Counted from the first letter of the stretch, positions 20,502 through 30,595 are shown. The stretch: DNA of 64,000 nt from Streptomyces griseochromogenes (GCF_001542625.1 NZ_CP016279.1:8308001-8372000); one strand, 5' to 3'. Numbers and translations are program-made. The notes: generated from the sequence alone by a model not told the origin.

Positions 20502-21320
20502 ATGGCCGATGCCCCCACCGGCAAGGTGACGTTCGTCGGTGCCGGCCCCGGCGCCGCCGATCTGCTGACGTTCCGGGCCGCGCGCGCGATCGCGGAGGCG
20601 GACGTGGTGATCTGGGCCGCGAGCCTGGTCCAGGCGGAGGTCCTGGAGCACGCGCGCGAGGACGCGGAGATCCTGGACTCGGCGGCCATGTCCCTGGAGG
20701 ACGTCGTGGCCGTGTACGAGCGGGCCGCTGCCGAGGGGCTGAAGGTGGCCCGTATCCACTCCGGCGACCCGGCGCTGTGGGGCGGCACCCAGGAGCAGCT
20801 GGACCGGTGCGCCGGGATCGGGATCGAGACGGAGGTCGTGCCCGGCGTCTCGTCCTTCTCCGCCGTCGCCGCGCTCGCGCGGCGTGAGCTGACCATCCCG
20901 GAGATCGCCCAGTCCGTGATCCTGACCCGGCTCGGCGGCGGCAAGACGCCGATGCCGCCCGGCGAGGAGGTGCGCGAGTTCGCCCGGCACGGCACCACCA
21001 TGGCCGTCTTCCTGTCGGCGGCGCGCAGCGGCCAGCTGGTGCGCGAGCTGCTGGAGGGCGGCTACCCGACGGACACCCCCGTGGTCGTCGCCTACCAGGC
21101 GACCTGGCCGGAGGAGCTGGTCGTGCGGTGCACGATCGGCACGCTGGAGGAGACGGTCAAGGAGCACAAGCTCTGGAAGCACACGCTCTTCCTGGTCGGC
21201 CCGGCGCTGGACGCCCACGGGACGCGTTCGCACCTGTACCACCCGGGGCACTTCCACGGCTACCGCAAGGCCGACCCCGAGGCCCGGCGGGCGCTGCGCG
21301 AACGGGGTGCGAACAGTTGA
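20502..21320 (+). CDS. cobM: Precorrin-4 C11-methyltransferase (CobM/CbiF)
   Basis: A 272-residue tetrapyrrole methylase with KVTFVGAGPGAADLLT at residues 8-23, HSGDPALWGGTQEQ near 86 and EVVPGVSSFSAVAA near 112, all typical of CobM/CbiF. The ATG at 20502 has GAGAGGA 10-16 bases upstream. It heads the second block of cob genes. The 118 bases between it and the divergent ZIP gene should hold its promoter; no riboswitch core is seen there. It ends overlapping the TTG start of cobL. Confidence 0.93.
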   Translation: MADAPTGKVTFVGAGPGAADLLTFRAARAIAEADVVIWAASLVQAEVLEHAREDAEILDSAAMSLEDVVAVYERAAAEGLKVARIHSGDPALWGGTQEQLDRCAGIGIETEVVPGVSSFSAVAALARRELTIPEIAQSVILTRLGGGKTPMPPGEEVREFARHGTTMAVFLSAARSGQLVRELLEGGYPTDTPVVVAYQATWPEELVVRCTIGTLEETVKEHKLWKHTLFLVGPALDAHGTRSHLYHPGHFHGYRKADPEARRALRERGANS

Positions 21321-22555
21321 TCACGGTCGTCGGTACGGGGACGGGGGCGCCGCCGGTCCCCGAGGACGCCCTCGCCGGTGCCGCTCTGGTCGTCGGCGGG
21401 CGGCGGCATCTGGACGCCGTACGGCTGCCCGAGGGCGCGGAGCGGATCGTGCTCGGGCCGCTGGCGCCCGCCCTGGACGCGATCGGCGAGTACGTCGGCA
21501 AGGAACTGCCGGTTCTCGTGCTGGCCTCCGGGGATCCCGGGTTCTTCGGGATCGTGCGGGCGCTGGCCGAGCGGTTCGGGTCCGGGCGGCTGGACGTACG
21601 GCCCGGGGTGTCGTCCGTGGCGACCGCGTTCGCGCGGCTCGGGCTGCCGTGGGACGACGCGGTGGTGGTGAGCGCGCACGGGCGTGATCCGCGCACGGCC
21701 GTCAACGTGTGCCGGGCGCACCCGAAGGTGGCCGTGCTGACCGGGCCGGGGGCCGGGCCCGCCGAGCTGGGTGCGGCGGTCGGGAACGGCCGTGTCCTGG
21801 TGGTGGCGAGCGCGCTCGGCGATCCGGATCACGAACGCGTGGAGCGGGTGACGCCCGCCGAGGCCGCGGCCCGGGACTGGGGCACGGCGGTGAGCGTGGT
21901 GCTGTGCCTGGACGAGACGCGGGCGCTCGGTGCCGTGCGCACGGTCGCCGGGGTGTCCGCGCGGCCGGACCGATGGGCGCTGGACGAGAGCGAGTTCGCG
22001 CACCGGGACTCGATGATCACCAAGTTCGAGGTGCGGGCCCTGGCACTCGCCCGGCTCGGGCCGCGCCCGGGCGACCTGGTGTGGGACGTCGGCGCGGGCT
22101 CGGGCTCGGTGGCCGTGGAGTGCGCGCGGCTCGGCGCGGCCGTGGTCGCCGTCGAGAAGGCCCCGGACGGGGTCGAGCGGATCCGTGCCAACGCGCACGC
22201 CCACGGTGTCGACGTGGACGTGGTGCACGGCTCGGCACCGGCCGCGCTGGCCGGGCTCGGCGACGATCCCGACGCCGTGTTCGTCGGTGGCGGAGGGTGC
22301 GAGCTGCCCGCCGTCGTCACCGCGTGCGCGCGGCGGGCACGGCGGACCGTCGTCGTCGCGATGGCCGCCCTGGACCGGGTGCCCGCGGCGCGCGAGGCGC
22401 TGACGGCCGCCGGATTCACCTGTGACGGGGTGCTGCTGCAGTCGTCGCGGCTCGCACCGCTGCCGGGCAACGTGACCCGGCTGGCGGCGACCAATCCCGT
22501 TTTCCTGCTGTGGGGCGTCAGAACCCCGGCGTCTAACGAAGGAGTGACTCAGTGA
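21317..22555 (+). CDS. cobL: CobL: fused CbiE C5-methyltransferase and CbiT C15-methyltransferase/decarboxylase
   Basis: A 412-residue protein. The N-terminal half (about 1-200) is a tetrapyrrole methylase of CbiE type (ITVVGTGTGAPP, then VLASGDPGFFGIVRAL). The C-terminal half (about 215-400) is a Rossmann methyltransferase of CbiT type (DSMITKFEVRALAL, then VWDVGAGSGSVAVE). The most likely start is TTG at 21317, overlapping the cobM stop; this is rare but keeps the family N-terminus. The pair adds the C5 and C15 methyl groups and decarboxylates the C12 acetate. The stop overlaps the next gene. Confidence 0.92.
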   Translation: MITVVGTGTGAPPVPEDALAGAALVVGGRRHLDAVRLPEGAERIVLGPLAPALDAIGEYVGKELPVLVLASGDPGFFGIVRALAERFGSGRLDVRPGVSSVATAFARLGLPWDDAVVVSAHGRDPRTAVNVCRAHPKVAVLTGPGAGPAELGAAVGNGRVLVVASALGDPDHERVERVTPAEAAARDWGTAVSVVLCLDETRALGAVRTVAGVSARPDRWALDESEFAHRDSMITKFEVRALALARLGPRPGDLVWDVGAGSGSVAVECARLGAAVVAVEKAPDGVERIRANAHAHGVDVDVVHGSAPAALAGLGDDPDAVFVGGGGCELPAVVTACARRARRTVVVAMAALDRVPAAREALTAAGFTCDGVLLQSSRLAPLPGNVTRLAATNPVFLLWGVRTPASNEGVTQ

Positions 22556-24243
22556 TCGGCCTCATTTCCGCCACCGCGGCGGGGGCGGCGGCGCGCGACC
22601 GGCTGGCCGCGGCCTGGCCGGACCGTACCCGGGTGTACGACGGCCTGGCCGGGGAGGCCGTGCGGGCCGCGTTCGCCGAGTGCGAGCAGCTGGTGTGCTT
22701 CCTGGCGACGGGCGCGACGGTACGGCTGCTCGCGCCGCTGCTGGCCGACAAGGCGGCGGACCCGGGTGTGGTCTGCGTGGACGAGGCAGGCCGGTTCGCG
22801 GTGTCGCTGGTCGGCGGGCACGGCGGCGGCGCCAACGAACTCGCCCGCGAGGTGGGCGCGTTGCTGGGGGCCGAGCCGGTGGTGACGACCGCGACGGACG
22901 CGGTGGGGCTGCCGGGTCTGGACACGCTCGGGTTCCCGTACGAGGGGTCGGTGGCGACGGTGTCCCGGGCCCTGCTGGACGGCGAGGAGGTCGTCCTGGA
23001 GGCCGAGGTGCCGTGGCCGCTGCCGCCGCTGCCGAGCGCGCCCGAGGGGTCGTACACCGTCCGGCTCACGGACCGTGCCGTCGAACCGGGCGAGCGTGAG
23101 GTGCTGCTCAGGCCGCCGTCCCTGGTGGTCGGGGTCGGCGCCTCCAAGGGTGCGCCGGTGGAGGAGATCCTCGGGCTGGTCGAGGACGCGCTGCGGGAGG
23201 CGGGGCTCTCGCCGAAGTCCGTGGCCGAGCTCGCCACCGTGGACGCCAAGTCCGAGGAGCCGGGCCTGGTGGCCGCCGCCGAGCGTCTTGGGGTGCCCCT
23301 GGTGACGTACCCGGCCGAGGAGCTGGCGGCCGTGGCGGTACCCAATCCGTCCGACGCGCCGCTCGCGGCCGTCGGCACCCCGTCCGTCGCCGAGGCGGCC
23401 GCGCTGCTGCGTGGCGGTGAACTCCTGGTCCCCAAGCGGAAGTCCGCGGCGCGGCCGGCCATGGCCACCTGTGCCGTGGTACGGCGTCCGGGGCGCGGGC
23501 GGCTCGCGGTGGTCGGGCTGGGCCCCGGTGCCCGGGATCTGCTCACCCCGCGCGCGGCGGCCGAGTTGCGGCGGGCCTCGGTGCTGGTCGGGCTCGACCA
23601 GTACGTGGACCAGATCCGCGACCTGCTGCGGCCCGGCACCCGGGTGCTGGAGTCGGGGCTCGGCGCGGAGGAGGAGCGGGCCCGCACGGCGGTCGCCGAG
23701 GCCCGCAAGGGGCACGCGGTGGCGCTGATCGGCAGCGGGGACGCGGGTGTGTACGCCATGGCCTCCCCCGCGCTCGCCGAGGCGTCCGACGACATCGACG
23801 TGGTCGGTGTGCCGGGCGTGACGGCCGCGCTGGCGGCCGGGGCGATCCTGGGCGCGCCGCTGGGCCACGACCATGTGTCGATCAGCCTGTCCGACCTGCA
23901 CACGCCGTGGGAGGTCATCGAGCGGCGGGTGCGGGCCGCGGCCGAGGCGGATCTCGTGGTCACCTTCTACAACCCGCGTTCCCGGGGCCGCGACTGGCAG
24001 CTGCCCAAGGCGCTCGCGATCCTCGCGGAGCACCGGGAGCCGGCGACCCCCGTCGGTGTCGTGCGCAACGCCTCGCGGCCGGACGAGTCGAGCCGGGTGA
24101 CCGCACTGGCCGCGCTGGACCCGGCGACGGTCGACATGATGACGGTCGTGACCGTGGGCAACACGGCGACCCGGGACATCGCGGGGCGCATGGTGACGCC
24201 GCGCGGCTACCGCTGGCAGACATCGCGGGAGGACGCCAAGTGA
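22552..24243 (+). CDS. cobJ: Fusion of cobalt-precorrin-5A hydrolase (CbiG) and precorrin-3B C17-methyltransferase (CobJ)
   Basis: The 563-residue protein has a CbiG-like N-terminal half (LVCFLATGATVRLLAPLL, then SLVGGHGGGANELA near residue 86; C-terminal CbiG core with VGVGASKGAPVEEIL near 197). From about residue 315 a CobJ/CbiH methylase follows (LAVVGLGPGARDLLTPRA, GSGDAGVYAMASPAL, VTFYNPRSRGRDWQ). CbiG opens the ring-contracted lactone in the cobalt-first pathway, so its fusion to CobJ argues that the early-cobalt chemistry is used. GTG at 22552 overlaps the cobL stop and has GAAGGAG upstream. Confidence 0.93.
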   Translation: MIGLISATAAGAAARDRLAAAWPDRTRVYDGLAGEAVRAAFAECEQLVCFLATGATVRLLAPLLADKAADPGVVCVDEAGRFAVSLVGGHGGGANELAREVGALLGAEPVVTTATDAVGLPGLDTLGFPYEGSVATVSRALLDGEEVVLEAEVPWPLPPLPSAPEGSYTVRLTDRAVEPGEREVLLRPPSLVVGVGASKGAPVEEILGLVEDALREAGLSPKSVAELATVDAKSEEPGLVAAAERLGVPLVTYPAEELAAVAVPNPSDAPLAAVGTPSVAEAAALLRGGELLVPKRKSAARPAMATCAVVRRPGRGRLAVVGLGPGARDLLTPRAAAELRRASVLVGLDQYVDQIRDLLRPGTRVLESGLGAEEERARTAVAEARKGHAVALIGSGDAGVYAMASPALAEASDDIDVVGVPGVTAALAAGAILGAPLGHDHVSISLSDLHTPWEVIERRVRAAAEADLVVTFYNPRSRGRDWQLPKALAILAEHREPATPVGVVRNASRPDESSRVTALAALDPATVDMMTVVTVGNTATRDIAGRMVTPRGYRWQTSREDAK

Positions 24244-24830
24244 ACCGTGTGGTCCACCCCATCGAGCAGGAGTCCTTCCGGCGGCTGCGGGCCCGCCTGG
24301 ACACCTCGCACTTCCCGCCGCTGACCCGGGCGGTGGTGGAGCGGGTCATCCACTCCGCCGCCGACCTGGAGTACGCGAGCGACCTCGTCATGGACGAGGG
24401 CGACCTGGTACGGGCCCACGCCGCGCTGCACTCCGGGGCGCCGGTCGTCGTGGACGTGGAGATGGTCGCGGCCGGTATCACCAGGCGGGAGACCGTCTGC
24501 CGGCTCAAGGACGCCGGGTCGGGGCCGGGGCTGACCCGTTCGGCACACGCGGTCCGGCTCGCGTACGAACAGGTCGGGCCCGGCGCCCTGTGGGTGATCG
24601 GCTGCGCGCCGACCGCCCTGGAGGAACTGCTCACGCTGGACGCCTCCCCCGCGCTCGTGATCGGCCTGCCCGTCGGCTTCGTCGGCGCGGCCGAGTCCAA
24701 GGAGGCGCTGCGTGCGAGCGGGCTGCCCGCCGTGAGCAACGTGTCCGAGAAGGGCGGTTCGGCGGTGGCCGCGGCCGCGCTCAACGCCCTGCTGTACCAC
24801 CCCCTTTCATCTTCCGAGGAGACATCGTGA
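24240..24830 (+). CDS. cobH: Precorrin-8X methylmutase (CobH/CbiC)
   Basis: A 196-residue protein that migrates the methyl group from C11 to C12 to give hydrogenobyrinic or cobyrinic acid. Recognisable blocks are IEQESFRRLRARLD near the start, AADLEYASDLV, and VGFVGAAESKEALRAS with the conserved Glu-Ser-Lys. The GTG start overlaps the cbiG-cobJ stop; its own stop overlaps the cbiX GTG. Confidence 0.94.
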   Translation: MNRVVHPIEQESFRRLRARLDTSHFPPLTRAVVERVIHSAADLEYASDLVMDEGDLVRAHAALHSGAPVVVDVEMVAAGITRRETVCRLKDAGSGPGLTRSAHAVRLAYEQVGPGALWVIGCAPTALEELLTLDASPALVIGLPVGFVGAAESKEALRASGLPAVSNVSEKGGSAVAAAALNALLYHPLSSSEETS

Positions 24831-25756
24831 CCACCCCGCCGCCCGCCCTGCTCATCGCCGGCCACGGCACCCGGGACGAGGCCGGGGCCGAGGCGTTCCG
24901 CGACTTCGTGCGGCAGCTGCAGCTTCGGCTGTCCGAGGTTCCGGTCGCCGGCGGCTTCATCGAGCTGTCCCCGCCGCCGCTCGGCGACGCCGTCGCCGGG
25001 ATGGTGGCCCGGGGCGTACGACGGTTCGCGGCCGTGCCGCTGATGCTGGTGTCCGCCGGGCACGCCAAGGGGGACATCCCGGCGGCGCTGGCCCGCGAGA
25101 AGGAACGCCACCCGGGCATCTCGTACACCTACGGCCGCCCGCTGGGCCCGCACCCGTCGCTGCTGTCGGTCCTGGAGCGGCGGCTGGACGACGCCCTCGG
25201 CGGGAGTGCCCGTACGCCCGAGGACCGGGCCGATGTGACCGTGCTGCTGGTGGGTCGGGGCTCCACCGACCCGGACGCCAACGCCGAGGTGTTCAAGGCG
25301 GCGCGGCTGCTGTGGGAGGGGCGCGGGTACGCCGGTGTGGAGACGGCGTTCGTGTCGCTGGCGGCGCCGGACGTGCCGAGCGGGCTCGACCGGTGCGCGA
25401 GGCTGGGGGCGAAGCGGATCGTCGTCCTCCCCTATTTCCTGTTCACCGGGATCCTGCCGGACCGAGTGCGGGAGCAGACGGAGGGCTGGGCGGCCGCGCA
25501 TCCGGAGACCGAGGTGCGCTCGGCGGACGTCATCGGGCCCGAGCCGGAGCTGCTGGACCTGGTGATCGAGCGGTACGAGGAGGCGATCAAGGGTGATCTG
25601 CGCATGAACTGCGACTCCTGCGTGTACCGGATCGCGCTGCCGGGCTTCGAGGACAAGGTGGGGCTGCCGCAGCAGCCGCACTTCCACCCGGACGACGACG
25701 GCCACCACCACGGGCACCACCACCACGGCGGGCACTCGCACAGCCATGCGCACTGA
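24827..25756 (+). CDS. cbiX: Sirohydrochlorin cobaltochelatase CbiX, long form with MXCXXC motif and His-rich tail
   Basis: A 309-residue protein with two tandem CbiX-type domains (LLIAGHGTRDEAG at residues 8-20; second copy LLVGRGSTDPDAN near 142). Then comes MNCDSCVYR at 260-268 and a tail HHHGHHHHGGHSHSHAH near the end. Long CbiX of Bacillus megaterium likewise has an MXCXXC Fe-S motif and a His-rich region. It inserts cobalt early, into sirohydrochlorin, without ATP. The His tail probably binds or stores metal (inference). The GTG overlaps the cobH stop, and the 3' end overlaps cobC by 11 bases. Confidence 0.92.
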   Translation: MTTPPPALLIAGHGTRDEAGAEAFRDFVRQLQLRLSEVPVAGGFIELSPPPLGDAVAGMVARGVRRFAAVPLMLVSAGHAKGDIPAALAREKERHPGISYTYGRPLGPHPSLLSVLERRLDDALGGSARTPEDRADVTVLLVGRGSTDPDANAEVFKAARLLWEGRGYAGVETAFVSLAAPDVPSGLDRCARLGAKRIVVLPYFLFTGILPDRVREQTEGWAAAHPETEVRSADVIGPEPELLDLVIERYEEAIKGDLRMNCDSCVYRIALPGFEDKVGLPQQPHFHPDDDGHHHGHHHHGGHSHSHAH

Positions 25757-26810
25757 GCACACCACGGCCGCCGGGGACGCCCTGCGCCATCACGGGGACG
25801 CCGAGGTCCGGGACGACGGAGCGGGGCTGGTCGATCTCGCGGTCAATGTCCGCGCGGACACGCCTCCGGTCTGGCTGCGGGAGGAGATCGCCCGTTCGCT
25901 GTCCTCGCTCGCGGCCTACCCGGACGGGCGGGCCGCACGGGCGGCGGTGGCGGCGCGGCACGGGCTGCCCGTGGAGCGGGTGCTGCTGACGGCGGGCGCG
26001 GCGGAGGCGTTCGTGCTGCTGGCGCGGTCGCTGGAGGTACGCAAGCCGGTGGTGGTGCATCCGCAGTTCACCGAGCCGGAGGCGGCGCTGCGGGATGCGG
26101 GGCACACCGTGGCCCGGGTGCTGCTGCGGGAGGCGGACGGCTTCCGGCTGGATCCGGGGGCCGTTCCGGAGGACGCCGATCTGGTGGTGATCGGGAATCC
26201 GACCAATCCGACGTCGGTCCTGCACCCGGCCGCCGCGATCGCCTCGCTCGCCCGTCCGGGGCGGATCCTGGTGGTCGACGAGGCGTTCATGGACGCGGTG
26301 CCCGGTGAGCGGGAGGCCCTTGCCGGGCGGACCGATGTGCCCGGTCTCGTCGTGCTGCGCAGTCTGACCAAGACCTGGGGGCTGGCCGGGCTGCGGATCG
26401 GCTATGTGCTGGCCGCGCCGGAGACGATCGCCGAGCTGGAGCGGGCCCAGCCGCTGTGGCCGGTGTCGACGCCGGCGCTGGCGGCGGCGCGGGCGTGTGT
26501 GGCGCCGCGGGCACTGGCGGAGGCGGCGCACGCGGCCCACCGGATCGCGGCGGACCGGGCCCATCTGGTGGCGGGGCTGGCCGCCTTCGCCGACCGGGGT
26601 GTGCGGGTGGCCGGTCCCGCCGAGGGGCCGTTCGTGTTGGTGCGTACGGCGGGCGCCGCCGCGGTACGACGGCGGCTGCGCGAGCTGGGCTACGCGGTCC
26701 GGCGCGGGGACACCTTCCCCGGCCTCGACGACGACTGGATCCGCATGGCCGTACGGGACAAGGCCACGGTGAACGGATTCCTGGCGGGGCTGGACCGCGC
26801 GCTGGGCTGA
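25746..26810 (+). CDS. cobC: PLP aminotransferase-fold protein CobC (threonine-phosphate decarboxylase type)
   Basis: A 354-residue class I/II aminotransferase-fold protein with IGNPTNPTS near 158, VVDEAFMDAVPG near 178 and the PLP lysine in SLTKTWGLAGLRIGY near 208. Relatives in cobalamin clusters decarboxylate L-threonine-phosphate to aminopropanol phosphate for the CobD step; HisC-like proteins are similar, so the function rests on context. The ATG overlaps the cbiX end. It closes the cob cluster and converges on the surface protein gene with only 17 bases between. Confidence 0.85.
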   Translation: MRTEHTTAAGDALRHHGDAEVRDDGAGLVDLAVNVRADTPPVWLREEIARSLSSLAAYPDGRAARAAVAARHGLPVERVLLTAGAAEAFVLLARSLEVRKPVVVHPQFTEPEAALRDAGHTVARVLLREADGFRLDPGAVPEDADLVVIGNPTNPTSVLHPAAAIASLARPGRILVVDEAFMDAVPGEREALAGRTDVPGLVVLRSLTKTWGLAGLRIGYVLAAPETIAELERAQPLWPVSTPALAAARACVAPRALAEAAHAAHRIAADRAHLVAGLAAFADRGVRVAGPAEGPFVLVRTAGAAAVRRRLRELGYAVRRGDTFPGLDDDWIRMAVRDKATVNGFLAGLDRALG

Positions 26811-26827
26811 CCCCGCCAGGAGTTCCG

Positions 26828-27730
26828 TCAGCTCTTGCGGCGGCGCGCCACCGCCACCGCTCCCCCGCCCGCCAGCACCAGCGCGAGCGCACCGCCCGCG
26901 ATGTACGGCGTTGCCGAGCTGCCGCCCGTCTCCGCGAGGTCGGCACGGGCACCCTGGGGCTTCACGCCGGCGGCCGGGTCGTGGCTCGGTACCGGGTGTC
27001 CGGTGGGCGGGAACATCGGTGACTCGCAGGTCGCCTTGGCCAGAGTAATCGTTCCTTCGACCTCGGCCACGTTGAGCTTCAACGGGTTGACGGAGACCTT
27101 GAGTTCGAGGGCCGTCGCGGCCGCCGTGCGGGTCGTGGTGGCGTGCCGGGAGAGGTCGAGGCGGACCTCGCCGACGCCGGGCACCTTCACCTCGGTCGGG
27201 CCGCCGGCGGTGAGCGTGACACGCTTGCCGAGGACCGTGACGGCGCCGAGCACGTCCGCGGTGGCGACGGGCGGCTTCCCCACCGCGCAGGTCGCCTTCG
27301 CCGTGACCGTGCCGACCTCCACGAGGGAGAGCAGGGGCAGGCCCGGGACGTGCAGCCTGGCGTCGGCGACGCGGACCGAGCCCTCGGCGAGCCGGTCGTT
27401 CACCGTGGCTCCGGCCGACGCCGCCTGAGCGCCGAGGACGGTGAACGGACTGCCGCCGTTCACCCCGTCGAGCCGGGCCGTCAGAGCGGTCTTCCGGGCG
27501 CTCTCGGGCGCCTGGACCTCATTGAGGGTGACCGCGAGCGGGACGTTCACGGTCTTGTTGAGCAGGGACACGTCGAGTCCGGTGCGGAGCACGACGGCGG
27601 AGGCGCGACCGTGGCCACCGGTCGCGTGCGCGGCGCCCGCGCCCAGGACCGCGGGACCCGCGGCCAGGGCGGTGACCGTCGCGACCGTGGCGAGACGGCG
27701 TGCGGGCATACGGAAGTTGTTGCTGTTCAA
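26828..27730 (-). CDS. SCO1860-family LAETG-anchored surface protein
   Basis: About 300 residues with a twin-arginine-like basic start and hydrophobic signal segment ending near AGAAHA (about residue 36), an Ala/Thr/Val-rich extracellular region with two Cys residues in related KATC contexts, and a C-terminal sorting signal: LAETG, a 20-residue hydrophobic stretch, and ARRRKS. LAXTG is the class E sortase target in Streptomyces. The first codon appears to be TTG (27728-27730); ATG at 27707-27709 is the alternative but has no ribosome site. The protein should be covalently attached to peptidoglycan. Its biochemical role is unknown. Confidence 0.87.
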   Translation of the reverse strand: MNSNNFRMPARRLATVATVTALAAGPAVLGAGAAHATGGHGRASAVVLRTGLDVSLLNKTVNVPLAVTLNEVQAPESARKTALTARLDGVNGGSPFTVLGAQAASAGATVNDRLAEGSVRVADARLHVPGLPLLSLVEVGTVTAKATCAVGKPPVATADVLGAVTVLGKRVTLTAGGPTEVKVPGVGEVRLDLSRHATTTRTAAATALELKVSVNPLKLNVAEVEGTITLAKATCESPMFPPTGHPVPSHDPAAGVKPQGARADLAETGGSSATPYIAGGALALVLAGGGAVAVARRRKS

Positions 27731-27871
27731 GGCGGGGGACCCCCAGACGGAACATGCTTGGGACTCGTCAACCTTGTACGCACTGTGGGTGAACGGTCAG
27801 CCGTCCTGGGTTACTTCACTCCAACGTGAATACCCGCACGCTCCTTCGAATCACCGGGCACACGCGTTCCC

Positions 27872-28963
27872 CTACCCGACCACGACCCCGTTCAGCACCA
27901 CTCGGCGCGGCGCCGCCAGCACCCGTACGTCCGCCCGCGGATCGGACTCGTACACCACCAGGTCGGCCGGTGCGCCCTCCTCGAGGCCGGGGCGGCCCAG
28001 CCAGGCCCGGGCGCCCCAGGTCGTCGCCGACAGCGCCTGGACGGACGGTATGCCCGCGGTGACGAGTTCGGCGACCTCGGCAGCCACCAGGCCGTGCGCC
28101 AGCGAGCCGCCCGCGTCCGTGCCGACGTACACCGGGATGCCGGCGTCGTACGCGCCGCGCACGGTGTCGTAGCGCCGCTCGTGCAGCCGGCGCATGTGCG
28201 CCGACCAGAGCGGGTACCTGGTCTCGCCGCCGGCCGCGAGCCGCGGGAAGGTGGCGATGTTGACCAGGGTCGGGACGATCGCGACACCGCGTTCGGCGAA
28301 CAGCGGGATCAGGTCCTCGGTGAGGCCGGTGGCGTGCTCGACGCAGTCGATGCCCGCCTCGACCAGGTCGCGCAGCGAACCCTCGGCGAAGCAGTGGGCG
28401 GTCACGCGGGCGCCGAGGCGGTGGGCCTCGGCGATGGCCGCCTCCACCGCCTCGCGGGGCCAGCAGGCGGACAGGTCGCCGAGGTCGCGGTCGATCCAGT
28501 CGCCGACCAGCTTGACCCAGCCGTCGCCGCGCCGGGCCTCCTGGGCGACGTACGCGACGAGGTCCTCCGGCTCGATCTCGTGGGCGTAGTTGCGGATGTA
28601 GCGGCGGGTGCGGGCGATGTGCCGGCCGGCCCGGATGATCTTCGGGAGGTCGTCGCGGTCGTCGATCCAGCGGGTGTCGGAGGGCGAGCCCGCGTCGCGG
28701 ATCAGCAGGGCGCCGGCCTCGCGGTCGGTCAGCGCCTGCTTCTCGGCGGTGTCGGTGTCGACCGGGCCCTGCTCGTCCAGGCCCACGTGGCAGTGCGCGT
28801 CGACCAGGCCGGGCAGGGCCCAGCCCTCGACGGTCCGGACGTCACGGACGCCGGCGGGGCGGTCGTAGGACACCCGGCCCCCGACCACCCACAGCTCGTC
28901 ACGGACGTCCTCCGGTCCCGCCAGGACCCGGCCCCTCACGTGCAGTACCGCGCGATCGCTCAT
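27872..28963 (-). CDS. Amidohydrolase, imidazolonepropionase-like
   Basis: A 363-residue metal-dependent hydrolase with VDAHCHVGLD near residue 59 (HxH metal ligands), ARVTAHCFAEGSLRDLVEAG with metal-binding His near 193, 'CVEHATGL' near 213 and 'GTDAGGSL' near 285 supplying the catalytic Asp. No signal peptide, so it acts in the cytoplasm. It follows the ABC transporter ATPase gene by only 25 bases on the same strand, so it is likely the last gene of that operon and may process the imported solute (inference). The exact amide or peptide substrate is unknown. Confidence 0.85.
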   Translation of the reverse strand: MSDRAVLHVRGRVLAGPEDVRDELWVVGGRVSYDRPAGVRDVRTVEGWALPGLVDAHCHVGLDEQGPVDTDTAEKQALTDREAGALLIRDAGSPSDTRWIDDRDDLPKIIRAGRHIARTRRYIRNYAHEIEPEDLVAYVAQEARRGDGWVKLVGDWIDRDLGDLSACWPREAVEAAIAEAHRLGARVTAHCFAEGSLRDLVEAGIDCVEHATGLTEDLIPLFAERGVAIVPTLVNIATFPRLAAGGETRYPLWSAHMRRLHERRYDTVRGAYDAGIPVYVGTDAGGSLAHGLVAAEVAELVTAGIPSVQALSATTWGARAWLGRPGLEEGAPADLVVYESDPRADVRVLAAPRRVVLNGVVVG

Positions 28964-28988
28964 GTACGGAACCTTAGCCAGCGGGCCC

Positions 28989-29761
<773 letters not shown>

Positions 29762-29765
<4 letters not shown>

Positions 29766-30595
29766 CGGATCGCCTCCTGGGACTTGGACTCCATACGGCG
29801 TACGACGAAGCTGAGCGGGATCGTGACCAGCAGGTAGCACAGACCCGCGACCAGGATCGGCGTGGAGTTGGCGGTCGTACTGGCCAGGTCGCGGCCGTAC
29901 TTGGACAGTTCGCGCTCCTCCAGGGTGACGCCGAGGAACAGCACCAGCGAGGAGTCCTTGAAGAGGAGCACCAGTTCGTTGGTGAGCGGCGGGAGGATGA
30001 TGCGGAAGGCCTGCGGGAGGATGATCGAGACCATGGCCCGGGCGGGCGAGAAGCCCAGCGAACGGGCCGCCTCCATCTGCCCCTTGGGCACGGCCTGGAT
30101 GCCCGCGCGGATCGTCTCCGCCATGTACGCGGCCGAGACCAGGCCGAGCGCGAGGGCGACCTTGCCGTAGGTGCCGCCGGGGATCTCCGTGCCCGGGAAT
30201 GCCAGGGGCACGGCGACACCGACGAAGATGAAGATCAGCAGGGCTGGCAGGCCGCGGAAGATCTCGATGTAGACGCTCGCGACCCAGCGGTAGGGCCCGA
30301 CCGAGGACAGCCGCATCAGCGCGATGACCATGCCGAGGACGAGCCCGACGACGAAGCCGGACAGCGTGTAGAGCACGGTGTTCTTCAGCGCCAGCGTGAT
30401 GACGTCCGGGAACATCTGCTTCGCGATGTCGGCCTGCGCGAACTGGTTCTGCAGCCGTCCCCAGTCCGCCGTGGCCGCGAAGGCGATCACGGCGGCGACG
30501 AAGACGGCGTACTGCGCGCCCCGGGACAGCCGGCGCCTCTGGCGCCGGGTGAGTCCCTTCTTCTTCGGCTGGAGTCTTACGTCGGTATCGGTCAT
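29762..30595 (-). CDS. Polar amino-acid ABC transporter, permease
   Basis: A 277-residue membrane protein beginning with a basic cytoplasmic stretch ([17 protein letters not shown]) and then five to six helices. The EAA loop typical of the HisM family is visible: [20 protein letters not shown] near residue 187. The ATG at 30593-30595 overlaps the binding protein stop (ATGA). It should form a homodimer with the ATPase encoded next. Confidence 0.92.
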
